64,000 nucleotides of DNA from the NCBI GenBank assembly GCA_019426215.1, contig CM033401.1, forward strand, positions 9,057,134-9,121,133. The letters run 5' to 3'. The stretch comes from Buddleja alternifolia (Eukaryota > Streptophyta > Magnoliopsida > Lamiales > Scrophulariaceae). Below the pieces are notes generated by a model. The model searched no databases and was not told the DNA's origin. It was given only the letters and a program-made list of their open reading frames with translations. This document shows, one piece after another, positions 32,679 through 42,060 of the stretch. The position numbers were made by a program, and so were the translations under genes. Numbering within the stretch: position 1 is the first letter of the stretch; every line of letters begins with the position of its first letter.

Positions 32679-35600
32679 ATGGAAGACACCTCAAAAGCAT
32701 CGTCGTCGTCCATTTGGGCGAGAACCACTGTGGCGAATACGCGATTGGCAGTGGAGTCTTTTGATGGCACAGGCCATTTTGGTATGTGGCAAAGCGAAGT
32801 TGTAGACGCACTCTTTCAACAAGGTCTATACTTAGCTATTGAAGAAAAGAAACCAAATGATATGGAGGAAAAAGATTGGAGTATGATGAATCGGTTGGCA
32901 TGTGGAACAATTCGTTCGTGTCTATCCAGAGAGCAGAGATATGCGTTTTCGAAAGAAAACTCGGCATATAAATTGTGGATGGCACTGGAGGAGAAGTTTC
33001 TGAAGAAAAGTTGTCAGAATAAGCTCCATTTGAAGAAGCGGCTCTTTCGCTTCACATTTGTTTCGGGTTCCACTATGAATAGTCACATTACCAGTTTTAA
33101 TCAACTGGTTACCGATTTGATCAATTTGGATGAGACTTTTAAAGACGAGGATTTGGCTCTGATGTTGCTGGGATCCCTTCCTGAGGAGTTTGAGTTTCTT
33201 GAAACCACTCTACTTCACGGGAAGGCTGCTGTATCTCTTAGCGAAGTTTGTGCTGCCCTGTACAGTTATGAGCTGAGAAAGAAGGACAAGCAAGTTTGTT
33301 CAGGCGGAGATGCAGAGGTTTTGTTCGTCAGAGGTCGTTCACAAAACAAAAACAAAGGAAAGAAAGGGAGATCCAAGTCCAGGCATAAACTAAGCAAAGA
33401 CGAGTGTGCCTATTGTCGAGAAACAGGACACTGGAAGAGAGATTGCCCAAAGCTGACAACTAAGGGCAATTCTAAGGCCGTGGCGGAATCGAATGTAACC
33501 GCGTGTGATGATGCCGAATCGGACTTCTCATTGGCGACATCATCCAGCGGTGCTTCTGAAGTATGGATGCTGGATTCAGCATGTAGTCATCATATGACAC
33601 CACATTTGGATTGGTTCTTTGATTTCAAAGAACAAAATGACGTTGTCTTCACAGCAAATGAAGCTCCTCTTACTACACTTGGGATTGGTTCAGTTCGCTT
33701 AAAGAATCACGATGGATCAATCATAACCCTAAAGGGTGTTCGATATGCACCAGAAGTGAGGAAAAACCTTATTTCCGTTGGAACTTTAGAATCGAAAGGT
33801 TTTGAAGTAAGAGCTAAGGATGGGGTGATGAAGATCATCTCTGGTGCACTCGTGGTAATGAAGGGAATTCGGAAGAACAACAATACGTATCACTACATGG
33901 GTGGTACAGTTGTGGGTGCAGTAGCAGCAGTTACTGTTGATGATCGGAATTCAGAAGCAGTTAGGCTATGGCATATGCGCTTGGGACATGCAGGTGGAAA
34001 ATCCTTGAATCTCCTCATAAATCAAGGATTGTTGAAAGGAGTGAAATACTCCAAATTAGAGTTTTGTGAACATTGTGTTCGTGGGAAACAGACAAGGGTT
34101 AAATTTGGAACAGCAATCCATAATACTGAAGGTATCTTGGATTATGTTCATTCGGATGTATGGGGTCCCTCAAAAACGAGTTCTTTGGGAGGGAAACACT
34201 ATTTTGTAACCTTTGTTGATGATTTTTCCCGGAGAGTTTGGGTGTATACTATGAAGACGAAGGATGAAGTGTTTGAGGTATTCCTCAAATGGAAAAAGAT
34301 GGTGGAAACTCAGACTGATAAAAAGGTCAAACGTCTCCGTACAGACAATGGTGGAGAATTTAGGAGTGGTCCATTTCAAAAATTTTGTGAGGATGAAGGC
34401 ATTGTCAGACACTTCACTGTTAGACATACACCACAACAGAACGGAGTGGCAGAACGCATGAACCGGACTTTGCTGGAGAAAGTTCGGTGTTTGTTATCCA
34501 ATGCTGGGTTGGGTAAAGAATTTTGGGCTGAGGCTGTGACATATGCGTGTCATCTCGTTAATCGTCTACCATCTACTGCTATTGATGGAAAAACACCATT
34601 GGAGAAATGGTTTGGAAAGCCTGCTGATGATTATGATTCCTTACATGTGTTTGGTTCCGCTGCATATTATCATGTTAAGGAATCAAAGTTGGATCCTAGA
34701 GCAAAGAAAGCTGTGTTCATGGGGATCACCTCTGGTATAAAAGGCTATCGTCTTTGGTGTCCAGAAACAAAGAAAATAATCTTTAGCAGGGATGTCACCT
34801 TTGATGAATCTACCGTGTTGGAAAAGGTGAATGCAGAACAGCAGGATGGTACTCCCAAACAGGTGGAGTTTGAAAAGTTTGTTGTCCCAGCAGATCAAGA
34901 AACTCTTGATCATTCTCCTACGGTAGAAGGAGATTTTGAAGAAGAGGAAGTTCAACCCCAAGAACTTCCACAGCAACTTGAATCAATTGCAACTAGCAAG
35001 CCAAAGAGGATAATCAGAAAGCCTGCTCGCTTTGATGATATGGTGGCTTGTGCATCTGCAATTGCCGCTGATGATGTTCCTACCACTTATATTGAAGCAG
35101 TCAAAGGACCAGAGAAAGATAAGTGGAGGATTGCCATGAGTGAAGAAATGCAGTCCCTTCATAAGAATCAAACATGGGAACTGGCCAGTCTCCCGAAGGG
35201 AAAGAAGGCAATTGGATGCAAATGGGTATTTGCAAAGAAAGATGGATTTCCTAGCCAAGGTGATGTTCGCTACAAAGCCAGATTGGTGGCCAAAGGTTAC
35301 GCTCAGAAGGAGGGCATTGATTATAATGAGGTGTTTTCTCCAGTTGTAAAACACTCCTCCATTAGAATTTTGTTGGCTTTGGTAGCACAGTTGGATTTTG
35401 AACTAGTTCAGTTGGATGTAAAAACTGCATTTTTACATGGAGACTTGGAAGAGAAAATCTATATGACTCAGCCAGAGGGATTCAAAGTTGCTGAAAATGA
35501 AAATTTGGTTTGTAAACTTCAAAAATCGTTGTACGGATTGAAGCAATCTCCGAGGCAGTGGTACAAGCGATTTGACAAGTTTATGATGGGAATTGGGTAC

Positions 35601-36644
35601 ACAAGAAGCAAATACGATCATTGTGTGTATTTGCACAAGCTACAAGATGGATTCTTCATATATCTTCTTCTGTATGTTGATGATATGTTGATTGCCTCCC
35701 CGAGTCTAATAGAAATTGAGAAGTTGAAGACTCATTTGAAAAGGGAGTTCGAGATGAAGGATCTAGGTGAGGCGAAGAAGATTCTCGGCATGGAGATTTT
35801 CAGAGATAGAAAATTGAGGAGGCTTTGTTTGACTCAGAAACAATATCTGAGTAGGATGTTGAGGCGTTTTGGCATTGATGAAAAGTCAAAACCAGTTAGT
35901 ACTCCGCTTGCTCCTCATTTTAAGCTTAGCGCCGCTTTGTCACCGAAATCTGATGCAGAACGGGAATACATGTCAAAAGTACCGTATGCAAATGCTGTTG
36001 GTAGCTTGATGTATGCTATGGTGTGTACGAGGCCTGATATTTCCCAAGCAGTGGGGGTTGTGAGCAGGTATATGCATGATCCTGGAAAGGAACATTGGCA
36101 AGCTGTGAAATGGATTTTGCGATACATCCATGACACAGCTGATGTTGGTTTGATATTTGAGCGGGAACATAGTCAGTATGTAGTCGGATATTGCGATTCA
36201 GACTATGCTGGTGATTTAGATAAGCGTAGATCAACTACAGGCTACGTATTTACTCTTGCTAAAGCACCGGTCAGTTGGAAGTCTACCTTACAGTCAACGG
36301 TTGCTCTGTCTACTACGGAAGCAGAGTATATGGCAATTTCAGAGGCTGTAAAGGAAGCAATTTGGCTTCAAGGGTTGCTTGGTGAACTGGGGATTGGACA
36401 AAAGTATGTGAAAATACATTGTGATAGTCAAAGTGCTATCCATTTAGCAAAGAACCAAGTTTATCATGCAAGGACGAAGCACATTGATGTTCGGTATCAC
36501 TTCATAAGAGAGATACTTGAAGAAGGTGGAGTCAGAATCGAGAAGATCCATACTACTGAGAATCCTGCTGATATGTTGACAAAAGTTGTGACTGCAATCA
36601 AGTTCAAATTTTGTTTGGACTTGATCAACATTGTCAAAGTTTGA
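32679..36644 (+). CDS. Copia Gag-Pol polyprotein, 1321 residues
   Basis: A single open frame encodes all Copia parts in the usual order, protease-integrase-RT-RNase H. Gag occupies about residues 1-240 and ends in a zinc knuckle near 243-256 (CAYCRETGHWKRDC). The aspartic protease carries LDSACSHHM near 297-305. The pre-integrase zinc motif is near 430-470 (H and C residues around MRLGH and CEHC). The integrase catalytic core has Asp in DVWGP near 493 and TDNGGEF near 555. Reverse transcriptase has YVDDM near 999-1003, and RNase H has CDSDYAGD near 1172-1179 and STTEAEYM near 1215. Length and order are normal for the Tork/Tnt1 lineage. No stops or frameshifts are seen, so it may be autonomous. 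Confidence 0.95.
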   Translation: MEDTSKASSSSIWARTTVANTRLAVESFDGTGHFGMWQSEVVDALFQQGLYLAIEEKKPNDMEEKDWSMMNRLACGTIRSCLSREQRYAFSKENSAYKLWMALEEKFLKKSCQNKLHLKKRLFRFTFVSGSTMNSHITSFNQLVTDLINLDETFKDEDLALMLLGSLPEEFEFLETTLLHGKAAVSLSEVCAALYSYELRKKDKQVCSGGDAEVLFVRGRSQNKNKGKKGRSKSRHKLSKDECAYCRETGHWKRDCPKLTTKGNSKAVAESNVTACDDAESDFSLATSSSGASEVWMLDSACSHHMTPHLDWFFDFKEQNDVVFTANEAPLTTLGIGSVRLKNHDGSIITLKGVRYAPEVRKNLISVGTLESKGFEVRAKDGVMKIISGALVVMKGIRKNNNTYHYMGGTVVGAVAAVTVDDRNSEAVRLWHMRLGHAGGKSLNLLINQGLLKGVKYSKLEFCEHCVRGKQTRVKFGTAIHNTEGILDYVHSDVWGPSKTSSLGGKHYFVTFVDDFSRRVWVYTMKTKDEVFEVFLKWKKMVETQTDKKVKRLRTDNGGEFRSGPFQKFCEDEGIVRHFTVRHTPQQNGVAERMNRTLLEKVRCLLSNAGLGKEFWAEAVTYACHLVNRLPSTAIDGKTPLEKWFGKPADDYDSLHVFGSAAYYHVKESKLDPRAKKAVFMGITSGIKGYRLWCPETKKIIFSRDVTFDESTVLEKVNAEQQDGTPKQVEFEKFVVPADQETLDHSPTVEGDFEEEEVQPQELPQQLESIATSKPKRIIRKPARFDDMVACASAIAADDVPTTYIEAVKGPEKDKWRIAMSEEMQSLHKNQTWELASLPKGKKAIGCKWVFAKKDGFPSQGDVRYKARLVAKGYAQKEGIDYNEVFSPVVKHSSIRILLALVAQLDFELVQLDVKTAFLHGDLEEKIYMTQPEGFKVAENENLVCKLQKSLYGLKQSPRQWYKRFDKFMMGIGYTRSKYDHCVYLHKLQDGFFIYLLLYVDDMLIASPSLIEIEKLKTHLKREFEMKDLGEAKKILGMEIFRDRKLRRLCLTQKQYLSRMLRRFGIDEKSKPVSTPLAPHFKLSAALSPKSDAEREYMSKVPYANAVGSLMYAMVCTRPDISQAVGVVSRYMHDPGKEHWQAVKWILRYIHDTADVGLIFEREHSQYVVGYCDSDYAGDLDKRRSTTGYVFTLAKAPVSWKSTLQSTVALSTTEAEYMAISEAVKEAIWLQGLLGELGIGQKYVKIHCDSQSAIHLAKNQVYHARTKHIDVRYHFIREILEEGGVRIEKIHTTENPADMLTKVVTAIKFKFCLDLINIVKV

Positions 36645-36711
36645 AGATTGGTTTTGGTGACCCCGTTTGACGAGGAGATTGAAGATTTTGAAATTCGCCA
36701 AGGTGGAGATT

Positions 36712-37194
36712 TATTGAAAAATGGCTCTTTCAAAAGAAGAGCAAAGAATCCCACATAGGAAAACATTAGAAGTGATGAGCTCATTTGTTGTATAAAAGGA
36801 GCCCACCTCTTCACTTTGAAAAACATCCCAAATTGCCTAAGTCTTTTAGCAATTTCTTCTTTCTTCCTCTATAGTTTGTAATAGTTTCACTTTAGTCCTT
36901 TAGTGAAATATTTTGGTGGGGTCCGAGGACGTAGGCTAAATTAGCCGAACCTCGTTAAATTTGGTGTTCTTTATTTTGTGCTATTCTTCAAGTAGCCATT
37001 GTTAGTTATAGTTGTAGTGTTATATTGTGCTATTAAATTCGTCTAGTTAATTCTGTCTAGGAGGTTGGGTTTTAAGCGCGACCGTTGTGACGCCTCCAAT
37101 CTTTCCTGGGAATTAAATCTAGTGTGGTTTTCTAGTACAATATTTCCCTTGCTATTTCTATATTTGGTGGAATATGACTCTGAGTTCCACAACA
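36712..37194 (+). repeat. 3' LTR of the intact Copia element
   Basis: It is nearly identical to 32058-32541. It begins TATTG instead of TGTTG, so the canonical terminal TG is altered by a G-to-A change, and it ends CAACA. Confidence 0.92.
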
Positions 37195-37199
37195 TTAAA

Positions 37200-38386
37200 A
37201 TCCCACCATATAAACGATTGATATTCAGACTTTTATTGGGATTAATTAATTGGCTATTGTTGATAAGTAGTTAATGTATATGTAATTTCCTTCCCACTTC
37301 GAAAGTAGACGATAAATTTGAGAGGTTTATAAGCCTCAAATTTTCATTTCTTTAGCGAGGCGCCTTTTGATACAAAATTGTACGCTCTGGTCAAAACAGA
37401 CAATACCTCGCATAAAAGCATCGAGTGTGCAAAAATCGATGGAGAGAAGGTGAAGAACGACTACGAGGTCGGACATATCACATATGATGCAAATTGTTGA
37501 TAACTAATACTCTTTCTTTCTCCCAAAAGATATTTGAGTTTTTATATTATATTTTTCGCCTACTTGTCAATTACTATCAAAAATATGTATCATCTCATTT
37601 CAAATATCTTTTATGCCCCGTTGTCCAAATTTAACGACAGAGAAAATAAAATATATTATTGTCATATTTAAATCACCATATATGAAAAAAAAAATCAATA
37701 TCGGCAACATATAACATTTCTCTGACATTTTATTGATCATTTTATATTCAAACCATCTAAAAGGTGGGTTTGATTTTTCGTATTTCCTAATAAAAAGTTA
37801 GGCGTGTCATATTGTTGTCTAATAAAAGAATCATATATAATACATATACACACATATATATATATATATAAAGTTTGACAAAAAAGGCTTAACTTTCCAT
37901 GCGCCACAAAGTCTATGAATGGTATTATTAATGATTTGTAAAAGATTGACAAAATTTAAATGTTGCTGTCACCACGTAGGAGAAGAACTAATCTACTTGC
38001 AAAAGCCCAAATCTGCTTTTCCAACTCAGTAACAAAATAAAGACAAACACATTATGAGTTGTGACATTAAAATAAGTTGTCTACTTTCTTCATCCCTTTC
38101 TACAATCAAATCTTTCTTTATTCCAACAATCAAATCTTCATCTGTTTCCTCTGTGTTATCCACTTCAACACATCCCTTTTCCTTATAAATGTCACTTCGG
38201 TCCCCAAACTTATCCGCTCCTACACCAAAATACTACCCCAATACCTCTCAATTCCCTATAAAGTTTAGGATAAATGTCACTCTGCCCCACCCAAACTTAC
38301 CCGTGTTTACACATTACTCGTAGATAATTGTCACTTCGACCCACAAACTTACTCGGATTTACACGTTACTCCTACATGAAAATACC
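37200..38386. other. AT-rich sequence, no gene seen
   Basis: A (TA)n tract lies at about 37854-37870. The stretch at 38190-38390 repeats phrases such as TGTCACTTCGG and ACTCGGATTTACACGTTACTC, but paired ends were not found. Confidence 0.35.
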
Positions 38387-38396
38387 ACCTATATCG

Positions 38397-38572
38397 CAGA
38401 ACGGATTTTCTATCCCACAATGGTGTCACATCATTGGCACACCATTGTGGGATTGACAAGTGTCCATTTAATTTAAATTATTATTAACAATTTTTTTTAA
38501 ATGGACACTTGTCAATCCCACAATGATGTGATACCATTGTGACACAACATTGTGGGATAGAAGATCCGCTCT
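38397..38572. mobile_element. Mutator-like hairpin MITE, second family
   Basis: The inverted ends are built around TTCTATCCCACAATG. The inner arms, CACTTGTCAATCCCAC and its complement, pair almost completely. The 10-bp sequence ACCTATATCG is duplicated on both sides (38387-38396 and 38573-38582), consistent with a 9-10-bp Mutator-like duplication. Total length is 176 bp. Its ends resemble, but are distinct from, the family at 3852, 12342 and 51764. Confidence 0.85.
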
Positions 38573-38582
38573 ACCTATATCG

Positions 38583-40014
38583 GGCCAAAATATCAACCCG
38601 ATTACCTCTCAATTCCCTATAAAATGTCTTCACCAACCGCCTTATATGTCCAAACAACATTAGCCCCTATTGAGCATCCCTTAATTTCTTTTAAATTTTC
38701 GTCGTATTTTTAAATACAATAATGATAATAGTTGCAGATACATCTTTTCGTGGCGATAGTTCATAATAATCCAAAAAATTCAAATTTTGACAACTCCCCT
38801 TGAGATTGAATGAGCTTGATAGTGTCAGTATCAAAATAATTGTACAAATAGTTTGACAATTTCTTGTGAAAATCCCAAAAGTATCCAATCCAAAAGTACA
38901 ACCCCATGTGGCTCTAGGTGCAACCACAAATAATCCAGCTAGCAATGTATGTATATTATATGCAACACTTCAATATGTTGTACATAAGAATCTCCTTATA
39001 CAACAGTAGCATGTGATAAAAATGAAATATGATCATATAAAGGCAAAAATATACAGGTGCTACTAGCATAGAAAGACAATACTGAACTAAACTAGCATAA
39101 CATTTGCACTACATATGATTAAATTAAGGAGTTGTGAGTATCTTATTTGAGATTGTGTTCGGCTAAACTCGAGTTAATGGTTAGTAAAATTATCATACGG
39201 CTAGTATACACTTAAATAAGAGTGATAAATCACAAAACAAGTATTATATAATTTGTTATTTTTCATTTGTAACCCGCTACACTTAAATAAAAGTGATAAA
39301 TCACAAAACAAGTATTATATATTATAGCCCGCTACGATATTAGCCACGTTAAAGCCAATCAAGCATAAAAGTGAATAGGATTATCATGTGACTTATGTAC
39401 AAATTACAGTAATGTGATTAGTGTGCACACACAAAAATAAAAGGGCCAATTACAAGATAAATGTGGTCCATCCTAATCCAATCTAAATTACAGGAAAAAT
39501 ATCAGTTAATCATTTGTCAGTGTTATTAATTAAATATTGATCTATCCTAATCCATGCTAAAATGTTGCACAAATAGAGGTGACCAAAACCATTTCATCAC
39601 CATCTTATATTACACTTATACTGACACATTCAATAAAAGTATATACTCATCAATTTTAAATTTTTTGTACACGTACAAAACTAAAGTAAAATAAAAATAC
39701 CATTTTAGAACATCTAAACTAGAACAAACCCAATTTGGATATTAAAAAAATTGAAATTGTACTAAACCAATATTGATTATCAAGCATAATAAAATCAAAT
39801 AAATCGCCATTGAATTGTCTTACATTAATCATCTCATTTTCCCATAACAAAATTCCAATTAACCCCCATAGATTCGATCATCTTACCACCTCCAAGCGAA
39901 ATTTCAACCGAAATATCCTAACCCACTCCCGACTCATCAGAAAATTCTAACCAGCTCTCGATTCGATCAGCTTCGCTTCTTTCACCCCTCCCCCACTCTA
40001 TAGTTTTAACACAA
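38583..40014. other. Intergenic, 3' flank of the AAA-ATPase, with a 45-bp tandem duplication
   Basis: TACACTTAAATAAGAGTGAT and following bases at 39206-39250 recur at 39278-39322, 72 bp apart. The 3' untranslated region of the AAA-ATPase should lie near 39800-40014. No other gene seen. Confidence 0.45.
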
Positions 40015-41523
40015 TTAATGTATTTTCTCATCATCAGCATCTTCAACATTATGATCACCCTTCTCTTCACAACCTTCCTTATCACTATCCAAAGCTCTCT
40101 TCTCCTGCTCTTCATCATCAACCTCACTCTTCAACCTCATCCGATTCCTCTCCGCCCTAACTTTCAGCGCCTCCACCACCTCCGCCACCGCCTTCCGCTT
40201 ATCGCGACGATTCTTGATCAAAACCTCGCTAACATCCGCCGGAGTCATCGCTGCGTCGACAACAACCGCCTCCAACTCCGCCAAAACCTCCTCCCCCAAA
40301 TCACTCTCATCAAAACCTAAATAATTCCTCAACAGAATCTTCAACGACTGAAACGAACAATAACTCATGTGTATATGCATGTCCATCCTCCCACTCCTCA
40401 ACAATGCCGGATCGAGCTTCTCAATGTGATTCGTCGTGAACACGAATATCCTCTCGCTACCGCAACACGACCACAATCCGTCCGTGAAGTTCAACAATCC
40501 AGAAAGCGTGATCGTGTTTCCTCCGCCGTCGTCGCCTCCCGGCGGCGACACCGCGTCGTAGGTATGTTTCCTCGATCCACCTCCTCCTCCGCCATTATTT
40601 TTGTTCCGATTCGTTAAGTTAATCGAGCAATCGATATCTTCGATAACGATAATCGACTTCGAACTCGTCTTCATCAGCAATTTCCTCAATTCGGAATTAG
40701 TATTTACCTCCGTCAACTCCAGATCGTAAATATCATACCCTAGGTAGTTCGCCATGGCGGCGATCATGCTAGATTTACCAGTCCCCGGCGGACCGTACAA
40801 CAGGTAGCCTCTCTTCCATGCCCTGCCTGTCTTCTGATAAAACGCTTCGCCATTAGCGAAGTCCATCAGATCAGCGATTATTTCCGATTTCTTCTCCGCA
40901 TCCATAGCCAAAGTATCGAACGTGCTCGGATGCTTAAACGGAACAGACTCCCATGGATGACCTCTGGAATCCAACGATCCGCCTCTCGAATTCGTGTACA
41001 GCAATCGATCCTGATTCTTCCTCCGCAGCTCGCTCGCGGTTTCCATTACGTAGTCGAGGTACGAATTGAGCACCAACTGTTTGTTCTTTTTCCTGACTCG
41101 TAACGTGAAGCCTCGCTTCTCCTCCGGCAATGGCCGCCATGAGAATGTTTGGGATTGGCGTTGAGTGACGATGTGTTCCCACTCGACGGTGACGTTGTTG
41201 AAGGTATCGGTTAATCGGTCGTTGTTGGAGAGGCCGAAGGTGATGGAGGAGGAGTTGAGGCCGCGCGTGAGGCTGAGGCGGGTGCCGGAGATGGAGGCGG
41301 AGGAGCTGAGGTAGAGCTGGACGGCGTTGTAGAGCTCGTTGGTGTTGACGCCGTCTATCTCCGTTATGTCGTAGTAGCAGTAAGAGGAGAAGTAGCTGAA
41401 GATGCGGTGGAAGAGTTTGATGGAGGCGAAACGGAGTTCGGGTGGGAAGACGGTGTGTAGGAGGCTCTGGCAGAAGGCCCAGACTCCCATCATGGACGCC
41501 ATGGTTGTCCAAACCTCCTTCAT
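40015..41523 (-). CDS. BCS1/AATP-type AAA-ATPase, close to Arabidopsis At5g57480
   Basis: This intronless frame encodes 502 residues, the usual size of the plant AAA-ATPase family related to mitochondrial BCS1. It starts MKEVWTTMAS, which matches homologues; a second Met at residue 8 is less likely. Residues 1-45 include a hydrophobic N-terminal segment (membrane anchor). The AAA-associated domain spans about 25-125. The ATPase core has Walker A GPPGTGKS at 244-251, Walker B IIVIEDID at 291-298, sensor TTNH at 363-366, and arginines in LLRSGRMD at 374-381. A Gly-run and GGDDGGG linker (311-335) splits the core after Walker B, where the family varies in length. The tail after 440 is charged. 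Family members sit in mitochondrial, ER or other membranes; some respond to stress. The substrate is unknown. Confidence 0.93.
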   Translation of the reverse strand: MKEVWTTMASMMGVWAFCQSLLHTVFPPELRFASIKLFHRIFSYFSSYCYYDITEIDGVNTNELYNAVQLYLSSSASISGTRLSLTRGLNSSSITFGLSNNDRLTDTFNNVTVEWEHIVTQRQSQTFSWRPLPEEKRGFTLRVRKKNKQLVLNSYLDYVMETASELRRKNQDRLLYTNSRGGSLDSRGHPWESVPFKHPSTFDTLAMDAEKKSEIIADLMDFANGEAFYQKTGRAWKRGYLLYGPPGTGKSSMIAAMANYLGYDIYDLELTEVNTNSELRKLLMKTSSKSIIVIEDIDCSINLTNRNKNNGGGGGGSRKHTYDAVSPPGGDDGGGNTITLSGLLNFTDGLWSCCGSERIFVFTTNHIEKLDPALLRSGRMDMHIHMSYCSFQSLKILLRNYLGFDESDLGEEVLAELEAVVVDAAMTPADVSEVLIKNRRDKRKAVAEVVEALKVRAERNRMRLKSEVDDEEQEKRALDSDKEGCEEKGDHNVEDADDEKIH

Positions 41524-41586
41524 CTTTGTTATATGATATGAAGAAAAGGATTGTTGTAAGTTGTAAAACGACGGCGTTAGCAGAGA

Positions 41587-41645
41587 TAGATACAGAGATA
41601 GAGAGAGAGAGAGAGTACTGTGTGGAAGGGGTTGGTTTTTATATA
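41587..41645 (-). promoter_or_regulatory. Core promoter and (GA)n leader of the AAA-ATPase
   Basis: On the minus strand a TATATAAA box lies at 41638-41645, about 115 bp before the start codon. A CT-rich (GA on the plus strand) repeat at about 41587-41616 falls where transcription would begin or in the leader. The pattern is a normal plant TATA promoter with a CT-rich leader; the start site itself is inferred. Confidence 0.6.
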
Positions 41646-41851
41646 GGAGTTATGATGAAAATAGGGAGAGTTGAATTGTGCAAGATTTTATAGAGGAAAT
41701 TTTGATGGGTTGTATTGGACTATGAAATCTTTGAATTGAGGATGTGTGTAAAAAAAACATGTGATTTTGTTGCAATATTGGAATCTTGGAGGAGAGGAGA
41801 TTTGTGATTGAGGAAGTCTTATTAAATAGGCTTGTATGAGTAATTAATGGT

Positions 41852-41877
41852 GGGGGTGGGGTGGGGGTGGGGTGGGG
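41852..41877 (+). other. G-quadruplex-prone G-run cluster
   Basis: Five runs of 4-5 G separated by single T (G5-T-G4-T-G5-T-G4-T-G4), with another G4 at 41883, lie about 330 bp upstream of the AAA-ATPase start. Single-base loops are favourable for a stable quadruplex. A regulatory role is inference. Confidence 0.7.
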
Positions 41878-41907
41878 TGTTTGGGGAAGGAAATGGTGGT
41901 TATCTAT

Positions 41908-42060
41908 GATGCACGATTAAGGGGCACAAATACAAATACGGGACACAGACACTAATAAGGATATCCCAATTTTTAAAAAAATTAGGACTGAACACAGTTT
42001 AGAGACGATTGTTCATGTGTATTTTTTTTCTTTTTTTCAATAGTTGGACACGGAATAGTT
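41908..42060. mobile_element. Fragment of a TGATGCACGG-type MITE family
   Basis: CTATGATGCACGATTAAGG at the left matches the terminus of the element at 45255-45432. Inner phrases (AATTTTTTAAAAAATT-like, GAACACA, CATGTGTATTTTTTTT) appear in the same order. The opposite end is missing or decayed. Confidence 0.5.

Larger units (their letters stand above)
32058..37194 (+). mobile_element. Intact-looking Copia (Ty1) LTR retrotransposon, Tork/Tnt1-like
   Basis: LTRs of 484 and 483 bp enclose a primer-binding site, one uninterrupted polyprotein frame and a polypurine tract (AAGGTGGAGA near 36700-36710). A perfect 5-bp duplication, TTAAA (32053-32057 and 37195-37199), flanks the element. By eye the LTRs differ at only three sites: TG versus TA at the second base, a one-base indel in the A-run, and GGGCTC versus GAGCTC. 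This suggests recent insertion. All protein motifs needed for copying are present. A decayed relative lies at 60376-64000. Confidence 0.95.

Noticed and set aside
38397..38572. A strong hairpin that could be a microRNA precursor
   Set aside because: The 10-bp flanking duplication and terminal inverted repeats explain it better as a MITE, though small RNAs from it remain possible.
40934..41512. A 192-codon minus-strand frame overlapping the AAA-ATPase start
   Set aside because: It is another frame of the same strand as the AAA-ATPase; its Arg/His/Leu-rich peptide is a by-product of C-rich codons.
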